From Reinekea thalattae (lineage in GTDB: Bacteria > Pseudomonadota > Gammaproteobacteria > Pseudomonadales > Natronospirillaceae): DNA of 64,000 bases. The DNA lies in contig NZ_VKAD01000001.1 in the NCBI RefSeq assembly GCF_008041945.1, positions 868,001 to 932,000 on the forward strand, written 5' to 3'. Numbering within the stretch: position 1 is the stretch's first letter; each line of letters begins with the position of its first letter. Position numbers and translations under genes: made by a program. Of this stretch, positions 1 to 11,645 are shown piece by piece. The notes under the pieces were generated by a model. The model did not search any database and was not told the DNA's origin. It saw nothing but the letters and a program-made list of their open reading frames with translations.

Positions 1-63
1 GTACGCTCTCACATACAAACCAGCATGTACTGAAGCAGCAGCTTCTGCCAAATAAATCGCCCA

Positions 64-1287
64 CTAGGGTTGGCGAATTGTTAGCTGTAAAACCGCTGGC
101 TGATTTTGCGGAGCAACTAATACCGGTTCGGCTTGCCAGTCTCCCGCGCTGGGGCTTGCAGAGCCAGACAGCGAAATACGGGCAAGCACTTCCAGCTCGC
201 TGAAATCGCCCATTTGCGCACCGGTCATGCTGTCGTTATCGCTCAACAGTATCGACATCTGTTGCGCCGTCACCGCCAAACGCTTTACCGCAATAGGCTG
301 CCGCTCACCCGGGACTCGGGCATAAACAAACAGCGCCGCCTGTGGCGTTAAGCCTTGCCAAGCCTCGGGCAGCAACAGTTTTAATTGCAGCCGTGTCTGT
401 TCGCTGAGCTGGTAATCGATGCCTTGCGCCGCTAAAGCTGCAATGGAGGTTTCGATAAAGCCATCGATTAGGCTCATATCTGCCTCAGGATTAGCATTTT
501 TTAATTGCAGCCAGTAGTCGATTGACTGCTCGTACTGGCCTAATTCATAACTGACGCGGCCAGCTAAGCCTAAGGCTGTGTTGGTTTGAGCCAGCTGTAA
601 TGATTGCTCGAACGCTGCCAATGCTTCTGGCCGTTGCGCTAAGAAAAAGTGCATCTCTCCGATTGAAGACAGCAAGCTGGCTTCATCGAGCACATTGTGC
701 TCCACCCTGCGTATTTGGTTTAACAGATGCTGGAAGCTGGCCAGCGCAGGCTGATACAGCTGCAAGTCTTTTTGTAAATTCGCCAGCTGAAACCAACCTT
801 CTAGGTTTTCTGGCTGTGTTTGCAAGAGAGCTTGGTAATCGCTGATGGCGCGATACACCGCTTCGGCGTCGAACTCATCGGCATTGGCAAGCTCGGCAAA
901 CTGCTGCTGCACCTTAACCGCACTGGCAGAACCCAACTGCTGGTAAGCGACAAAAGCAGCACTGCAAACCAGCAGCGATAAACCCAACCACCAGCCATAG
1001 CCCAAACGACGACTTTGCTGTACTGCTTTATTATTTTGTGGCGCAACACTGAGTGCACTGTCGGCTAACAGAGCGCGTTGCTGCTCTTGCTTAAGCGCAT
1101 GGTAATCCGCTTCGTTGAGCTGACCTTGCTGATACTGCTGTTCTAGCTGAGCCAACTGTTCACGATGAATATCGATGGCTCGAATGGTGGAATCTTGCGC
1201 GCTGATCAGCTGCTTTCTGAGCCGCACGGCAAACAATAAAAATAACAGCGCCGGTAGTAACAACAGTAACATCCATAGGTAAAGCAT
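64..1287 (-). CDS. ccmI: Cytochrome c maturation protein CcmI (CycH-like)
   Basis: CcmI is the apocytochrome c chaperone of System I cytochrome c maturation, presenting unfolded apocytochrome to the CcmF/H haem-ligation complex. The 407-residue protein has a first membrane segment at about residues 3-21, a charged cytoplasmic loop with the family's EQQYQQGQLNEADYHALKQE region, a second membrane segment at about 95-118, TPR-like helices at about 150-265 and a C-terminal periplasmic domain. Length fits the family. It is the last gene of the ccm operon; its ATG overlaps the ccmH stop by one base. After its TAG stop the same frame stays open for the remaining 21 codons to the window edge, which I regard as chance. 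Confidence 0.93.
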   Translation of the reverse strand: MLYLWMLLLLLPALLFLLFAVRLRKQLISAQDSTIRAIDIHREQLAQLEQQYQQGQLNEADYHALKQEQQRALLADSALSVAPQNNKAVQQSRRLGYGWWLGLSLLVCSAAFVAYQQLGSASAVKVQQQFAELANADEFDAEAVYRAISDYQALLQTQPENLEGWFQLANLQKDLQLYQPALASFQHLLNQIRRVEHNVLDEASLLSSIGEMHFFLAQRPEALAAFEQSLQLAQTNTALGLAGRVSYELGQYEQSIDYWLQLKNANPEADMSLIDGFIETSIAALAAQGIDYQLSEQTRLQLKLLLPEAWQGLTPQAALFVYARVPGERQPIAVKRLAVTAQQMSILLSDNDSMTGAQMGDFSELEVLARISLSGSASPSAGDWQAEPVLVAPQNQPAVLQLTIRQP

Positions 1288-1772
1288 CAGTCGCGCTCCT
1301 CAAGTACCGGCTTCGATAACAGCTCGTCCAACCGTGCTTGCTCAGCGGCACTAAAATCGGTTTGCGGTGTTTGTTTACCGCGCACCGATAAGCGAACCAC
1401 CAAAATAGAACCCAGCACCAGCAAAGCCAACGGTAACAGCCACAACCAAACCGTAATGAAAGACAGCTGCGGTTTATAAATAACAAATTCGGTATAGCGC
1501 TCGACCATGAAATCGATAATTTCTTGGTCGCTATAGCCCTCGCGTATCAGCTGATAGGTTCTTGTACGGATATCTTCGGCAATGGGCGCGTTGGAGTCGG
1601 CGACATTTTGGTTCTGGCACTTTGGGCACCGCAGTTCAAAGGTCAGCTGCAAATAGCGCTGTCGTTGCTGCTCATTATCGAATTGCAATAACTCTTCGGC
1701 CGACCAAGCCGTACCTTGGCAAAAAAACATCAGCAATAGGCTGCTGATTAAAACTTTAGACCATGTCATCAT
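1287..1772 (-). CDS. ccmH: Cytochrome c maturation thiol reductase CcmH
   Basis: CcmH is a membrane-anchored periplasmic thioredox protein that reduces the haem-binding cysteines of apocytochrome c before haem attachment. The 161 residues show a signal peptide (1-24), the family motif LRCPKCQNQNVADSNA with redox cysteines C49 and C52, and one C-terminal membrane helix at about 105-127. This is the short CcmH form, with the CycH-like part encoded separately by the downstream ccmI. The start overlaps the end of ccmG by 17 bp, so the two are probably translationally coupled. Confidence 0.95.
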   Translation of the reverse strand: MMTWSKVLISSLLLMFFCQGTAWSAEELLQFDNEQQRQRYLQLTFELRCPKCQNQNVADSNAPIAEDIRTRTYQLIREGYSDQEIIDFMVERYTEFVIYKPQLSFITVWLWLLPLALLVLGSILVVRLSVRGKQTPQTDFSAAEQARLDELLSKPVLEERD

Positions 1773-2289
1773 AAATCGACTTCAGTTGCTCTTGCCAAAG
1801 GGTCTCTGTAATGGGCCCTTGAAAGCGATATTGAATGTAACCTTTGGAGTCGATAAAGAAGGTTTCTGGTGCTCCGGTAACACCCAAATCAAACCCTAAA
1901 CTGCCATTAATATCGTAAATATCGACCGCGTAAGGGTCGGCATAATCACGCAACCAGTTAAGTGCATAATCGCGATGATCTTTATAATTCAAGCCAACTA
2001 TTTTAACGCCATCGGCAGCAAGCGAATTTAAAACCGGATGTTCGTATTTACAGGCTCGACACCAGGTTGCCCAAACATTCAATAAAAACGGCTCACCGAG
2101 CAATTCTTTTCTGGTTACCGAGCTCTGCTCATCTTGCAACATCGGTAGCGAGAATTTTGGCAGCCGCTTGCCCATGAGTGCCGATGGCACTTCATTAGGA
2201 TTAACGCCAGTGACCAAAGCAAAACCAAACAAGCCCAACAACGTGGCAACAAAAACTAAGGGCAATAAATAAATCATTCTAATTTTCAT
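1756..2289 (-). CDS. ccmG: Thiol:disulfide interchange protein CcmG/DsbE
   Basis: CcmG (DsbE) is a periplasmic membrane-anchored thioredoxin-like protein that passes electrons from DsbD to CcmH or apocytochrome. The 177 residues carry an N-terminal anchor (about 6-28), the active site WCRAC (C77 and C80) within NVWATWCRACKYEHP, and the conserved cis-proline loop GAPETFFID (P141). The length matches the family. It lies 9 bp downstream of ccmF and overlaps ccmH. Confidence 0.96.
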   Translation of the reverse strand: MKIRMIYLLPLVFVATLLGLFGFALVTGVNPNEVPSALMGKRLPKFSLPMLQDEQSSVTRKELLGEPFLLNVWATWCRACKYEHPVLNSLAADGVKIVGLNYKDHRDYALNWLRDYADPYAVDIYDINGSLGFDLGVTGAPETFFIDSKGYIQYRFQGPITETLWQEQLKSIYDDMV

Positions 2290-2298
2290 GGTGTCATC

Positions 2299-4335
2299 TC
2301 ACTCTGTTTCTTGTTTGGTGCTTCTTTCGTTTAGCGCTGTTTGTATTGAGCTGTCTTGTATTGCACTTTCTTGTGCTGCACTGCCTTGCATTGTAGTGAC
2401 GCGCTTACGGTAACGGCGATCGCTAGCAGCAAGCACAGCACCTAAAGACATAATAGCCGCTCCCCACCAAATCCAACTAACAAAGGGTTTTACCTGCACA
2501 CGCACAGCCCAAACTCTGGCGCTGTTATTCAACGGTTCGGCCATCGAAACATAAATATCACGCAGTAAATTACTATCGATTCCGGCTTCGGTCATAACGC
2601 TGCCCTGCACATTGTAATAACGCTTTTCTGGCATCACTAGAGCCACCTGTTGCTGGTCTTTAAACACCGAAACGATGCCTAGTTCCGATACATAGTTTGG
2701 CCCTTCAACCGACATAAAGCGATCTACATCGAAGCGGTACGGCGGTAATTCGATAGACTCACCCTGAGCAACGCGGAAGTCTTTTTCAATATCGAAATTA
2801 GAAACCAACACCACGCCGGTTGTCGAAACAACAAGACCTAAGTGCGCCAACCACATACCCCAAAAACCCAGTTCGATTTTTTTAATACCAGCCCATAAGG
2901 ATTGACTGTGCTTAAGCCGGTTCATCAGTAACTGGAACAGGCTGGCGACAGTCCAAAATACCAACGCCATACCTAACCATACTTGCCAATGCAGTTGGCC
3001 TGAAATCGTCCAAGGCAGAATCAACGCAACAATAACGGCAAAAGATGCCATCACTAATAAGGTCTTTAGCCAACCCTGTTGGCGATGTTTTTTCCAGCGT
3101 AACAGCTGGCCAATACCTAACAGGCTAAGCAGCAATACCATCAACGTATTAAATACACTATTAAAATAGGGTGCGCCCACAGAAAGCTTTCGCCAACCAA
3201 AGGCATCTGCCAGAAGTGGCAGTAGCGTGCCAAACAAAACAGCAAAGGTTATGACTAGCAGCAAAGTATTGTTCATCAACAAAAAGGCTTCACGCGAGAC
3301 TAACTGAAACTGGCCACTGCTTTTTATTTTATGAGATTGCACAGCATAGAGCAGCAAACTACCGCCAATGGTAACGGCAAGAATCATCAGCATAAACAGG
3401 CCGCGTTCAGGGTCAGAAGCAAAGGCATGCACGCTGGTTAACACGCCAGAGCGAACTAAAAAAGTACCTAACAAGCTGAACGAAAACGCAAAGATCGCCA
3501 ACAGAATCGACCAGCTCTTAAACAGGTTGCGCTTTTCTGTCGCTGCTTGCGAATGAATCAGTGCGGTGCCAACTAACCAAGGCATAAAGGAAGCGTTTTC
3601 AACCGGGTCCCAAAACCACCAGCCGCCCCAGCCGAGTTCGTAATAAGCCCACCAGCTGCCTAAGGCGATACCCAGCGTTAAAAACGCCCAAGCCATGTTG
3701 GTCCAAGGTCGTGACCAACGCACCCATGCCGAATCGAAACGGCCGGTAATCAGCGCTGCGACAGCAAAAGCAAAAGCCACCGAAAAGCCAACGTAGCCCA
3801 TATAAAGCATCGGTGGATGCAGAATCAAACCGATATCTTGCAGCAATGGATTAAGGTCGGCACCGTCCGGCGGTACATTCGGTAAAATCCGCTCAAACGG
3901 ATTAGATGTAAACAGTAAGAAGGTCGCAAAACTGACACTCACGATACCCAGCACAGCTAACACGGCAGCTTTTAATTCGATCGTTAGGCTGCGGGCAAAA
4001 ACTACAACGGCCAATGTCCAAGTTGAAAGCATCAACAACCAAAGCAACATCGAACCTTCATGATTACCCCAACTGGCAGATAATTTGAAATACCAGGGTA
4101 AGGCACTATTGGAATTGGCCGCCACTACAGCCACTGAAAAATCGTCGTGATAAAAGGCGTGTAACAACATCGCAAAGGCGAGCATTAAAAAAAAGAAATT
4201 GGCGCACGCAAAGGCACTGGCGGTTTGCTGTAAGGCCGGTTTTTTTTGTACTACACCAAGCAGCGGTATCGCCGCAAGTAAAGCCGAAAATAGCCAAGCT
4301 AGGATAAGAGAAAACAGTCCAATTTCAGGAATCAT
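2299..4335 (-). CDS. ccmF: Haem lyase subunit CcmF
   Basis: CcmF is the large integral membrane protein that takes haem from holo-CcmE and, with CcmH and CcmI, ligates it to apocytochrome c. The 678-residue sequence is highly hydrophobic with many membrane helices and has the tryptophan-rich haem-handling WWD motif WGGWWFWDPVENASFMPW (about residues 236-253). Conserved ILHPPMLYMGYVGF precedes it. The hydrophilic C-terminal tail is rich in Gln, Ser and Thr and looks non-conserved. It follows ccmE by about 20 bp. Confidence 0.97.
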   Translation of the reverse strand: MIPEIGLFSLILAWLFSALLAAIPLLGVVQKKPALQQTASAFACANFFFLMLAFAMLLHAFYHDDFSVAVVAANSNSALPWYFKLSASWGNHEGSMLLWLLMLSTWTLAVVVFARSLTIELKAAVLAVLGIVSVSFATFLLFTSNPFERILPNVPPDGADLNPLLQDIGLILHPPMLYMGYVGFSVAFAFAVAALITGRFDSAWVRWSRPWTNMAWAFLTLGIALGSWWAYYELGWGGWWFWDPVENASFMPWLVGTALIHSQAATEKRNLFKSWSILLAIFAFSFSLLGTFLVRSGVLTSVHAFASDPERGLFMLMILAVTIGGSLLLYAVQSHKIKSSGQFQLVSREAFLLMNNTLLLVITFAVLFGTLLPLLADAFGWRKLSVGAPYFNSVFNTLMVLLLSLLGIGQLLRWKKHRQQGWLKTLLVMASFAVIVALILPWTISGQLHWQVWLGMALVFWTVASLFQLLMNRLKHSQSLWAGIKKIELGFWGMWLAHLGLVVSTTGVVLVSNFDIEKDFRVAQGESIELPPYRFDVDRFMSVEGPNYVSELGIVSVFKDQQQVALVMPEKRYYNVQGSVMTEAGIDSNLLRDIYVSMAEPLNNSARVWAVRVQVKPFVSWIWWGAAIMSLGAVLAASDRRYRKRVTTMQGSAAQESAIQDSSIQTALNERSTKQETE

Positions 4336-4354
4336 AAAGGGTAAAAGCCTTAAA

Positions 4355-4789
4355 TTATTTTGCCGATTCAGCTTGCTCTAATGCGTGGGTAACTTCAGGC
4401 GGCATATAGCTTTCATCGTGTTTGGCTAAAACGGATTCTGCCATGAACAACCCGCTTGTTTGCAGCTGCCCCATCACGACTACGCCCTGCCCCTCTTGAA
4501 AAAGATCGGGCAGAACACCCTCGTAGCGAACATCAATGGTGGCAGCATAATCGGTGACTTTAAAGTCGACCCTCAGTGAGTCGGCATGGCGCACAACTGA
4601 GCCTGGCAACACCATCCCTCCGGCCCGAATGGCTTTATTTTGGGGTGCTAACTGAGCCGAAATTTCTGTCGGAGTATAAAAATAATTCAGATTTTGTCGC
4701 AGTGCATAAAGCAACAAAAAGACGGCAATCGCCAAACCAATCACGCCTAATAAAATTAACACTAGCCGCTGTTTTCTTTTTGGGTTCAT
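4355..4789 (-). CDS. ccmE: Haem chaperone CcmE
   Basis: CcmE carries haem in the periplasm through a covalent bond to a histidine and hands it to CcmF. With the ATG at 4789 the protein is 144 residues: membrane anchor at about 9-29, then an OB-fold domain with the covalent haem motif LAKHDESYMPPEV (H124, Y128). The reading frame continues upstream to 4903, but the extra 38 residues resemble nothing in the family. The ATG at 4789 overlaps the ccmD stop as ATGA, a typical operon start. Confidence 0.95.
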   Translation of the reverse strand: MNPKRKQRLVLILLGVIGLAIAVFLLLYALRQNLNYFYTPTEISAQLAPQNKAIRAGGMVLPGSVVRHADSLRVDFKVTDYAATIDVRYEGVLPDLFQEGQGVVVMGQLQTSGLFMAESVLAKHDESYMPPEVTHALEQAESAK

Positions 4790-4959
4790 CCCCGCTCCCG
4801 ACGCAACTGCCGTTGATATTGTTGAACCAGCTTTTTCTTGGACAGACGCAATGCCAATAAATTCATCACAATCACCAAAGCGCTGATACCATAAGCAAGC
4901 CAAACGTATACGCCATGACCGTCCATAAAAATAAATTCACTGAGGTTATTAAATGGCAT
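4786..4959 (-). CDS. ccmD: Haem exporter accessory protein CcmD
   Basis: CcmD is a tiny membrane protein needed to release holo-CcmE from the CcmABC complex. The start at 4959 gives 57 residues beginning MPFNNLSEFIFMDGHG, with the family-typical YVWLAYG entry to a single membrane helix and a basic tail (KKKLVQQYQRQLRRERG). An upstream in-frame ATG at 4998 would overlap ccmC and adds a lysine-rich stretch unlike other CcmD proteins. It sits between ccmC and ccmE, its usual place. Confidence 0.88.
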   Translation of the reverse strand: MPFNNLSEFIFMDGHGVYVWLAYGISALVIVMNLLALRLSKKKLVQQYQRQLRRERG

Positions 4960-4963
4960 CGCT

Positions 4964-5749
4964 CTATTCCCCTTTGCCTTGGCTTTTGACAACGCCATAC
5001 ACTAACTGTGCTATTTCTTGTTGCGCCCAAGCAGCCTTAGTTTCGCGGTGTAATATTTCTAGCCGAGTACGAATAAACAACAAGGCTAAAAAGGATAAAT
5101 AAAAACCTAAAATCGATAACAACAAGGGTATTAGCATACTGATGTGCATGGGCGCTTTTTCTGTCAGCTTTAACGTTGCTGGCTGATGCAAGGTTGTTAC
5201 TAGGTTGACCGAAAACTTAATCACCGGAATATTCACCACGCCAACCAAGGCTAAAATGGCTGCGGCTTTATCGGCGCTGGCACTGTGTTCAATGGCGTTA
5301 TGCAACGCCCACAAACCAACATAAAGCAGCAATAAAATCAGCATAGAGGTAATTCGCATATCCCATACCCACCATTGGCCCCAAGTCGGTTTTCCCCAAA
5401 TAGCACCGGTGACCAATGCCACAAATGCCATGCTAATGCCTAAACCAATGGCGGCTTTTGCGACATAAAAAGCCAACTTTATACGCCAGATCAAACCTAT
5501 AGCACCGGCAACCGCAATGCCGATGTATATTGCCTGAGAAAGAAACGCGCTTGGCACATGAATAAAAATAATACGATAACTATTCCCTTGCAGTCGTTCT
5601 TCTGGCGCGAAGCCTAAACCCCAGACAATGGCAATAAGGCTAATTAATGCGCCTAAACAGCCAAGCCAAAAACTCCAAGGCTGGGAGATTTGATAAAACC
5701 ATTTTGGTGAGCTCCAGCGATGAAACCCTTTAACCAACGAGCGCCACAT
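4964..5749 (-). CDS. ccmC: Haem exporter permease CcmC
   Basis: CcmC binds haem and, with CcmE and CcmD, forms the holo-CcmE assembly complex. The 261 residues form about six membrane helices. The WWD motif WGQWWVWDMR lies at about 123-132, flanked by the haem-ligand histidines H64 (IFIHVPSA) and H188 (NLVTTLHQPATL). The size matches the family. A 65-bp gap to ccmB is the longest inside the operon and shows no clear promoter. Confidence 0.96.
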   Translation of the reverse strand: MWRSLVKGFHRWSSPKWFYQISQPWSFWLGCLGALISLIAIVWGLGFAPEERLQGNSYRIIFIHVPSAFLSQAIYIGIAVAGAIGLIWRIKLAFYVAKAAIGLGISMAFVALVTGAIWGKPTWGQWWVWDMRITSMLILLLLYVGLWALHNAIEHSASADKAAAILALVGVVNIPVIKFSVNLVTTLHQPATLKLTEKAPMHISMLIPLLLSILGFYLSFLALLFIRTRLEILHRETKAAWAQQEIAQLVYGVVKSQGKGE

Positions 5750-5814
5750 GTAAATACCAAACTCCCAAAAATAGACCTAGGTTAACGAACCGAACCAGCC
5801 TAACGAACAAAACA

Positions 5815-6489
5815 CTAAGCCGAATCCGATAGGGTAATTTTTAATGCTGCCACAACCAGCCAAGGCACAATCGCAAACGCCGCTGCGGTATAGGCAGCTA
5901 AAAAAGCCAAGTAACCGTTCCACGGTAAATTCAGCGAAGCGGCTTGCAAGGTTGTGGTGGCAAAAATAAGCACCGGCACTAATAACGGCAATATCAAAAT
6001 CGCCAATAACAGGCCGCCATTACCTAAAGCCACGGTCAGCGCAGCACCAATACTACCAATAAGACTCAAAGCAAAGGTGCTTAATAATAACGTCAACACC
6101 AACAAACCGATCGTGTCACCGGGTAAAGCCAGCATCATAGCAAGTAACGGCGAAACAAGAGCCAACGGAACGCCTGTTAGCAACCAATGGCTAACTATTT
6201 TACACAGTACAATCATTTGGCTGGAAGCATTGGCTATGAGCATCTGCTCTAACGAGCCGTCTTGGTAGTCGCTACGAAACAATAAATCGAGCGACAGCAA
6301 GGCTGCCAACAATGCACAAACCGACAAGATACCAGCGGCGATTTCGGAAAGCTTTGAGGCCTCGGTGCTAATGCCTAATGGGAACAGGCTGACCACCAAA
6401 ACAAAAAAATAGATTGGGTTTAACAGCTGCGCTCGACGTCGATAAGCCAGTGTAAGCTCACGCCTAAAGGTTGCAGTTATCACAGACAT
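5815..6489 (-). CDS. ccmB: Haem exporter permease CcmB
   Basis: CcmB is the permease partner of CcmA in the ABC transporter that drives release of haem-loaded CcmE. The 224-residue protein has about six hydrophobic helices, a basic N-terminus (TFRRELTLAYRRRAQLLNP) and the family segment FRSDYQDGSLEQMLIA at about 72-87. Its start overlaps the end of ccmA by 10 bp. Confidence 0.95.
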   Translation of the reverse strand: MSVITATFRRELTLAYRRRAQLLNPIYFFVLVVSLFPLGISTEASKLSEIAAGILSVCALLAALLSLDLLFRSDYQDGSLEQMLIANASSQMIVLCKIVSHWLLTGVPLALVSPLLAMMLALPGDTIGLLVLTLLLSTFALSLIGSIGAALTVALGNGGLLLAILILPLLVPVLIFATTTLQAASLNLPWNGYLAFLAAYTAAAFAIVPWLVVAALKITLSDSA

Positions 6490-7145
6490 GGTCGCTGCTC
6501 TTTTTTAACCGACTGATTAGCTTGACCAATCACCAATTCTTGTACCGACGCATGGTTAAACTCATGATGGCTAATTAAAATGACACTGCCGCCACCTTCA
6601 ACAAACCTCAACATGTTAACTTCGAGCTGAGCACTAGCGTTAGCGTCGAGCGCATTAAAGGGTTCGTCTAGCAGCCACAATTTGACGTCTGGCAAAGGCA
6701 AATAAAGCCGCGCTAATGCGATTCTCTGTTGCTGCCCAGATGAAAGCCGATGCGCAGGCACATCTTCATAACCGGCTAAACCGACATCGGCCAGTGCTTG
6801 CCAATAGGCTGAACGGGTTAATGTTTGTTGTTGCAATGCAACGGCATAACGTAGATTTTCTAGCGCTGTTTGCGCAAGCGTTACCGCCGGCCGATGCGCC
6901 AAATACCAAAAGCGCTGACCGTCGATACGCTGGCCACGCTCAGAAACTGAAGGATGGAATTGAACATCGCCTTCGACAAAAGAATTCAGCCCCACCAAGC
7001 GCCGCAGTAGCGTCGTTTTACCGGCACCATTAGCGCCTTTGATATGCAGAATGTCACCTTGCGAGACGCTAAAGGATAAGTCTGCAAATAAACAGCGATC
7101 GTCGCGTTCACAGCGGAGCTTTGTGGCCACGGCCAGCGTTGTCAT
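6480..7145 (-). CDS. ccmA: Cytochrome c biogenesis ABC ATPase CcmA
   Basis: CcmA is the ATPase of the CcmAB transporter. From the ATG at 7145 it has 221 residues, with Walker A GANGAGKT (37-44), signature LSSGQQQR (134-141), Walker B and catalytic Glu in WLLDEPFNALD (157-167) and a switch histidine in ISHHEF. I prefer this start over the in-frame one at 7193 because an AAGGAAGG ribosome binding site stands 5 bases before it and the family starts here. It is the first gene of ccmABCDEFGHI, divergent from the fliK-like gene. Confidence 0.94.
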   Translation of the reverse strand: MTTLAVATKLRCERDDRCLFADLSFSVSQGDILHIKGANGAGKTTLLRRLVGLNSFVEGDVQFHPSVSERGQRIDGQRFWYLAHRPAVTLAQTALENLRYAVALQQQTLTRSAYWQALADVGLAGYEDVPAHRLSSGQQQRIALARLYLPLPDVKLWLLDEPFNALDANASAQLEVNMLRFVEGGGSVILISHHEFNHASVQELVIGQANQSVKKEQRPCL

Positions 7146-7285
7146 AGCAACCTTCCTTAAGACGTATGATTCATTATAAACACAGCTTTTCATGCTTATC
7201 GAGTATCGACATTCGCACCCAATTCAAATTTGTGCTGCAATATCGATAATTGAGTAAAAACCATTACAGCAAAGGTTGTGTCAGC

Positions 7286-9507
<2,222 letters not shown>

Positions 9508-9511
<4 letters not shown>

Positions 9512-9840
9512 CCGATGTCAGCAAGGCAGCAACGCTAAAATATCGAGATCGAAAAACACCGATTGTTTCGGCCGTCGGTGAAAACCAACAAGCCGAAGCT
9601 ATTCTAGCCTTAGCCAAAGAGCATCAGGTGCCAGTTTATGAAGACCCAGAACTGGTTAACCTACTGTGCCAAATCGATGTCGGTAGAGCAGTGCCTGCCG
9701 AGCTGTTTGAATGGGTGGCCAGCGCAATCGCCTTTTCTTTTTTTGCTCGTAATGAAGTGCCAGAAGGCTTTTCACCAACGGCGACAAAAACCGCCTACGA
9801 TCGTGTTAAAAAAACCTACACAGACAACCAGCAGCCCTAA
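9508..9840 (+). CDS. FlhB C-terminal-domain-like protein (EscU/YscU/HrcU family)
   Basis: The 110 residues align by eye with the cytoplasmic C-terminal domain of FlhB: KYRDRKTPIVSAVGENQQAEAILALAKEHQVPVYEDPELVNLLCQIDVGRAVPAELFEWVASAIAFSFF corresponds to the FlhB region after its autocleavage site. In FlhB this domain controls the switch of type III export substrates together with FliK. Here there is no membrane domain and no NPTH self-cleavage motif, so it resembles only the post-cleavage fragment. The gene overlaps the fliK-like gene by 4 bp, implying coupled translation. Such soluble FlhB homologues are known next to ccm genes in gammaproteobacteria; their function is unclear. Confidence 0.82.
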
Positions 9841-9921
9841 AGCTTAACCTAATTAACGAAACGAGTTAGCATCAAAAAATTAGTATTAACAAAACGAACG
9901 GCATCAACGGAATAAATAGCA

Positions 9922-9950
9922 TTGACAGCAATCTCGGCACGCTAAAATAA
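9922..9950 (+). promoter_or_regulatory. Weak candidate promoter for lnt
   Basis: A perfect TTGACA (9922-9927) is followed by TAAAAT (9943-9948) after a short 15-bp spacer. It lies about 125 bp before lnt in the 235-bp gap after the FlhB-like gene. The spacer is below optimum, so this is only a candidate. Confidence 0.3.
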
Positions 9951-10075
9951 GTGACCTGATGCAGCTTTAAGTAAATTTGACAAACAATGATGCCAAAACA
10001 CAACGAATGTCACTTGGGTTCGTTTTCATTCTTCGGTAAAGTGCAGCCGATTCTTTTTTAGGCAGACTTCTGGCC

Positions 10076-11632
10076 ATGACGTTAAAAAAATCCCTACCCT
10101 TTGCTGCACTTCTTTTTGGTTTATTACCGCCATTGGCACTTGCGCCTTTCAACTATTGGCCATTGATGGTGGTCGGCATTGCTGGCGCTATCTGGCTCAG
10201 TTATTCAGCTCGCTCTACTAAACAGGCGCTATGGCTGGGCTGGCTATTCGGCGTGAGTTTTTTTGGTGTTGGGGTTTCTTGGGTTTATGGCAGCATGCAA
10301 ACGGTGGATACGCCAGTACTGCTCGCCATTTTGCTAACACTGATTTTCTGCTGTTCTTTAGCGCTGTTTTTTGCGTTTCAATTTTGGTTCTTCAATCGTT
10401 TTTTAAAAAATCTGCCATGGGCATTGAGTCTAATCGCACCTCTATGGTGGCTGATCAATGAATGGCTACGCGAATGGGTTCTCACAGGGCTGCCTTGGTT
10501 ATATGCCGGTTACGCCGCCTTGCCGTTGGCAATGAGTCAACTGGCTGCAGTGATTGGCGTTTATGGCTTGGGCTTGGTGTTCGCCTTTTGCGCCAGCTGG
10601 TTAGTCTTGGCGGTGCGCCGGTTTCGATCCGGTGATAACCCCATTGCCAGCAAACCGCTAATTGCGGCACTGCTGTTATTTGTTATCACTAATCTATTGG
10701 GCGCACTACTTCCTGCTACTTTATGGACAAAAGACGACCAAGTACTGAAAGTTGCCGCGATCCAATCAAATATCGATCAAAAAACAAAATGGTCTAACAG
10801 CCAACAGGCCGATACGTTGAAATTCTACGCTGAAGCGCTGACGCACACAGAACGAGTCGACCTGATGCTCTGGCCAGAAGCTGCTATGACCCGGCTTGAG
10901 CAAGATATTTTTAGCTTTATTACCAGCATTGATTCTTACGCTGAATTGCAGGATACCGCGCTATTACTCGGTATTGTCAGCACCGATGGCGAACATTATT
11001 TCAACAGCCTAAAAGCCTATGGCCGCGCTGACGGTGAATACCTGAAGCAACATTTGGTGCCGTTTGGTGAATATGTACCGCTTGAGCGTTACTTGCGTGG
11101 CTTGATCCAATTTTTTGATTTACCGATGTCGACCATGCAGCCAGCACTGACGACTCAGACTCCGATCTTAGCTGAATCACGTAATGGGCCTTACTTTATT
11201 GCGCCAGTGATTTGCTATGAAGCGGCTTACCCGAACTTGGTCAGAAAGTTAGCAAAAGATGCCAATATCATCAGCGTAGTCAGTAACGATGCTTGGTTTG
11301 GCGACTCGATTGGGCCGCATCAGCACTTACAAATTACCCAGATGCGAGCGATCGAAAATGCGCGTCCAATGGTACGCGCAACCCAAAATGGTATTTCTGC
11401 CATTATTGATGCCAACGGCAATATTTTAAGCCGTTCCGCACAGTTTGTTGAAGCAACGCTGACCGGTGAGATTACCCTGCAGCAAGGCAAGACACCCTTT
11501 CAGCACTACAGTACACACAGCTTACCGATACTGGCGATGATGATATTGGTGCTGATCTATTTCCGCCATTCTACGCCGGTTCAGCGACTGGCAGCGTTGA
11601 GTTTGCAACTGGTTCAGCGCTTCAAGCGTTAG
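10076..11632 (+). CDS. lnt: Apolipoprotein N-acyltransferase Lnt
   Basis: Lnt adds the third acyl chain to the N-terminal cysteine of lipoproteins in the inner membrane, a step needed before Lol sorting. The 518-residue protein has hydrophobic helices over about the first 215 residues and one at the C-terminus, around a periplasmic nitrilase-fold domain. The catalytic triad is visible: E268 (LWPEAAM), K324 (EYLKQHLVPFGEYVP) and C380 (PVICYEAAYP). Length equals the family norm. It is not next to corC/ybeX, its common partner. No strong ribosome binding site precedes the ATG. Confidence 0.96.
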   Translation: MTLKKSLPFAALLFGLLPPLALAPFNYWPLMVVGIAGAIWLSYSARSTKQALWLGWLFGVSFFGVGVSWVYGSMQTVDTPVLLAILLTLIFCCSLALFFAFQFWFFNRFLKNLPWALSLIAPLWWLINEWLREWVLTGLPWLYAGYAALPLAMSQLAAVIGVYGLGLVFAFCASWLVLAVRRFRSGDNPIASKPLIAALLLFVITNLLGALLPATLWTKDDQVLKVAAIQSNIDQKTKWSNSQQADTLKFYAEALTHTERVDLMLWPEAAMTRLEQDIFSFITSIDSYAELQDTALLLGIVSTDGEHYFNSLKAYGRADGEYLKQHLVPFGEYVPLERYLRGLIQFFDLPMSTMQPALTTQTPILAESRNGPYFIAPVICYEAAYPNLVRKLAKDANIISVVSNDAWFGDSIGPHQHLQITQMRAIENARPMVRATQNGISAIIDANGNILSRSAQFVEATLTGEITLQQGKTPFQHYSTHSLPILAMMILVLIYFRHSTPVQRLAALSLQLVQRFKR

Positions 11633-11645
11633 CCCGTTAGAAAAG

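Noticed and set aside
32-45. GAAGC/GCTTC inverted repeat downstream of ccmI as a terminator
   Set aside because: Stem of only 5 bp and no T-run on the minus strand.
1-63. Open minus-strand frame after the ccmI stop, in the same frame
   Set aside because: Only 21 codons are visible and no start codon context; read-through or a further gene cannot be supported.
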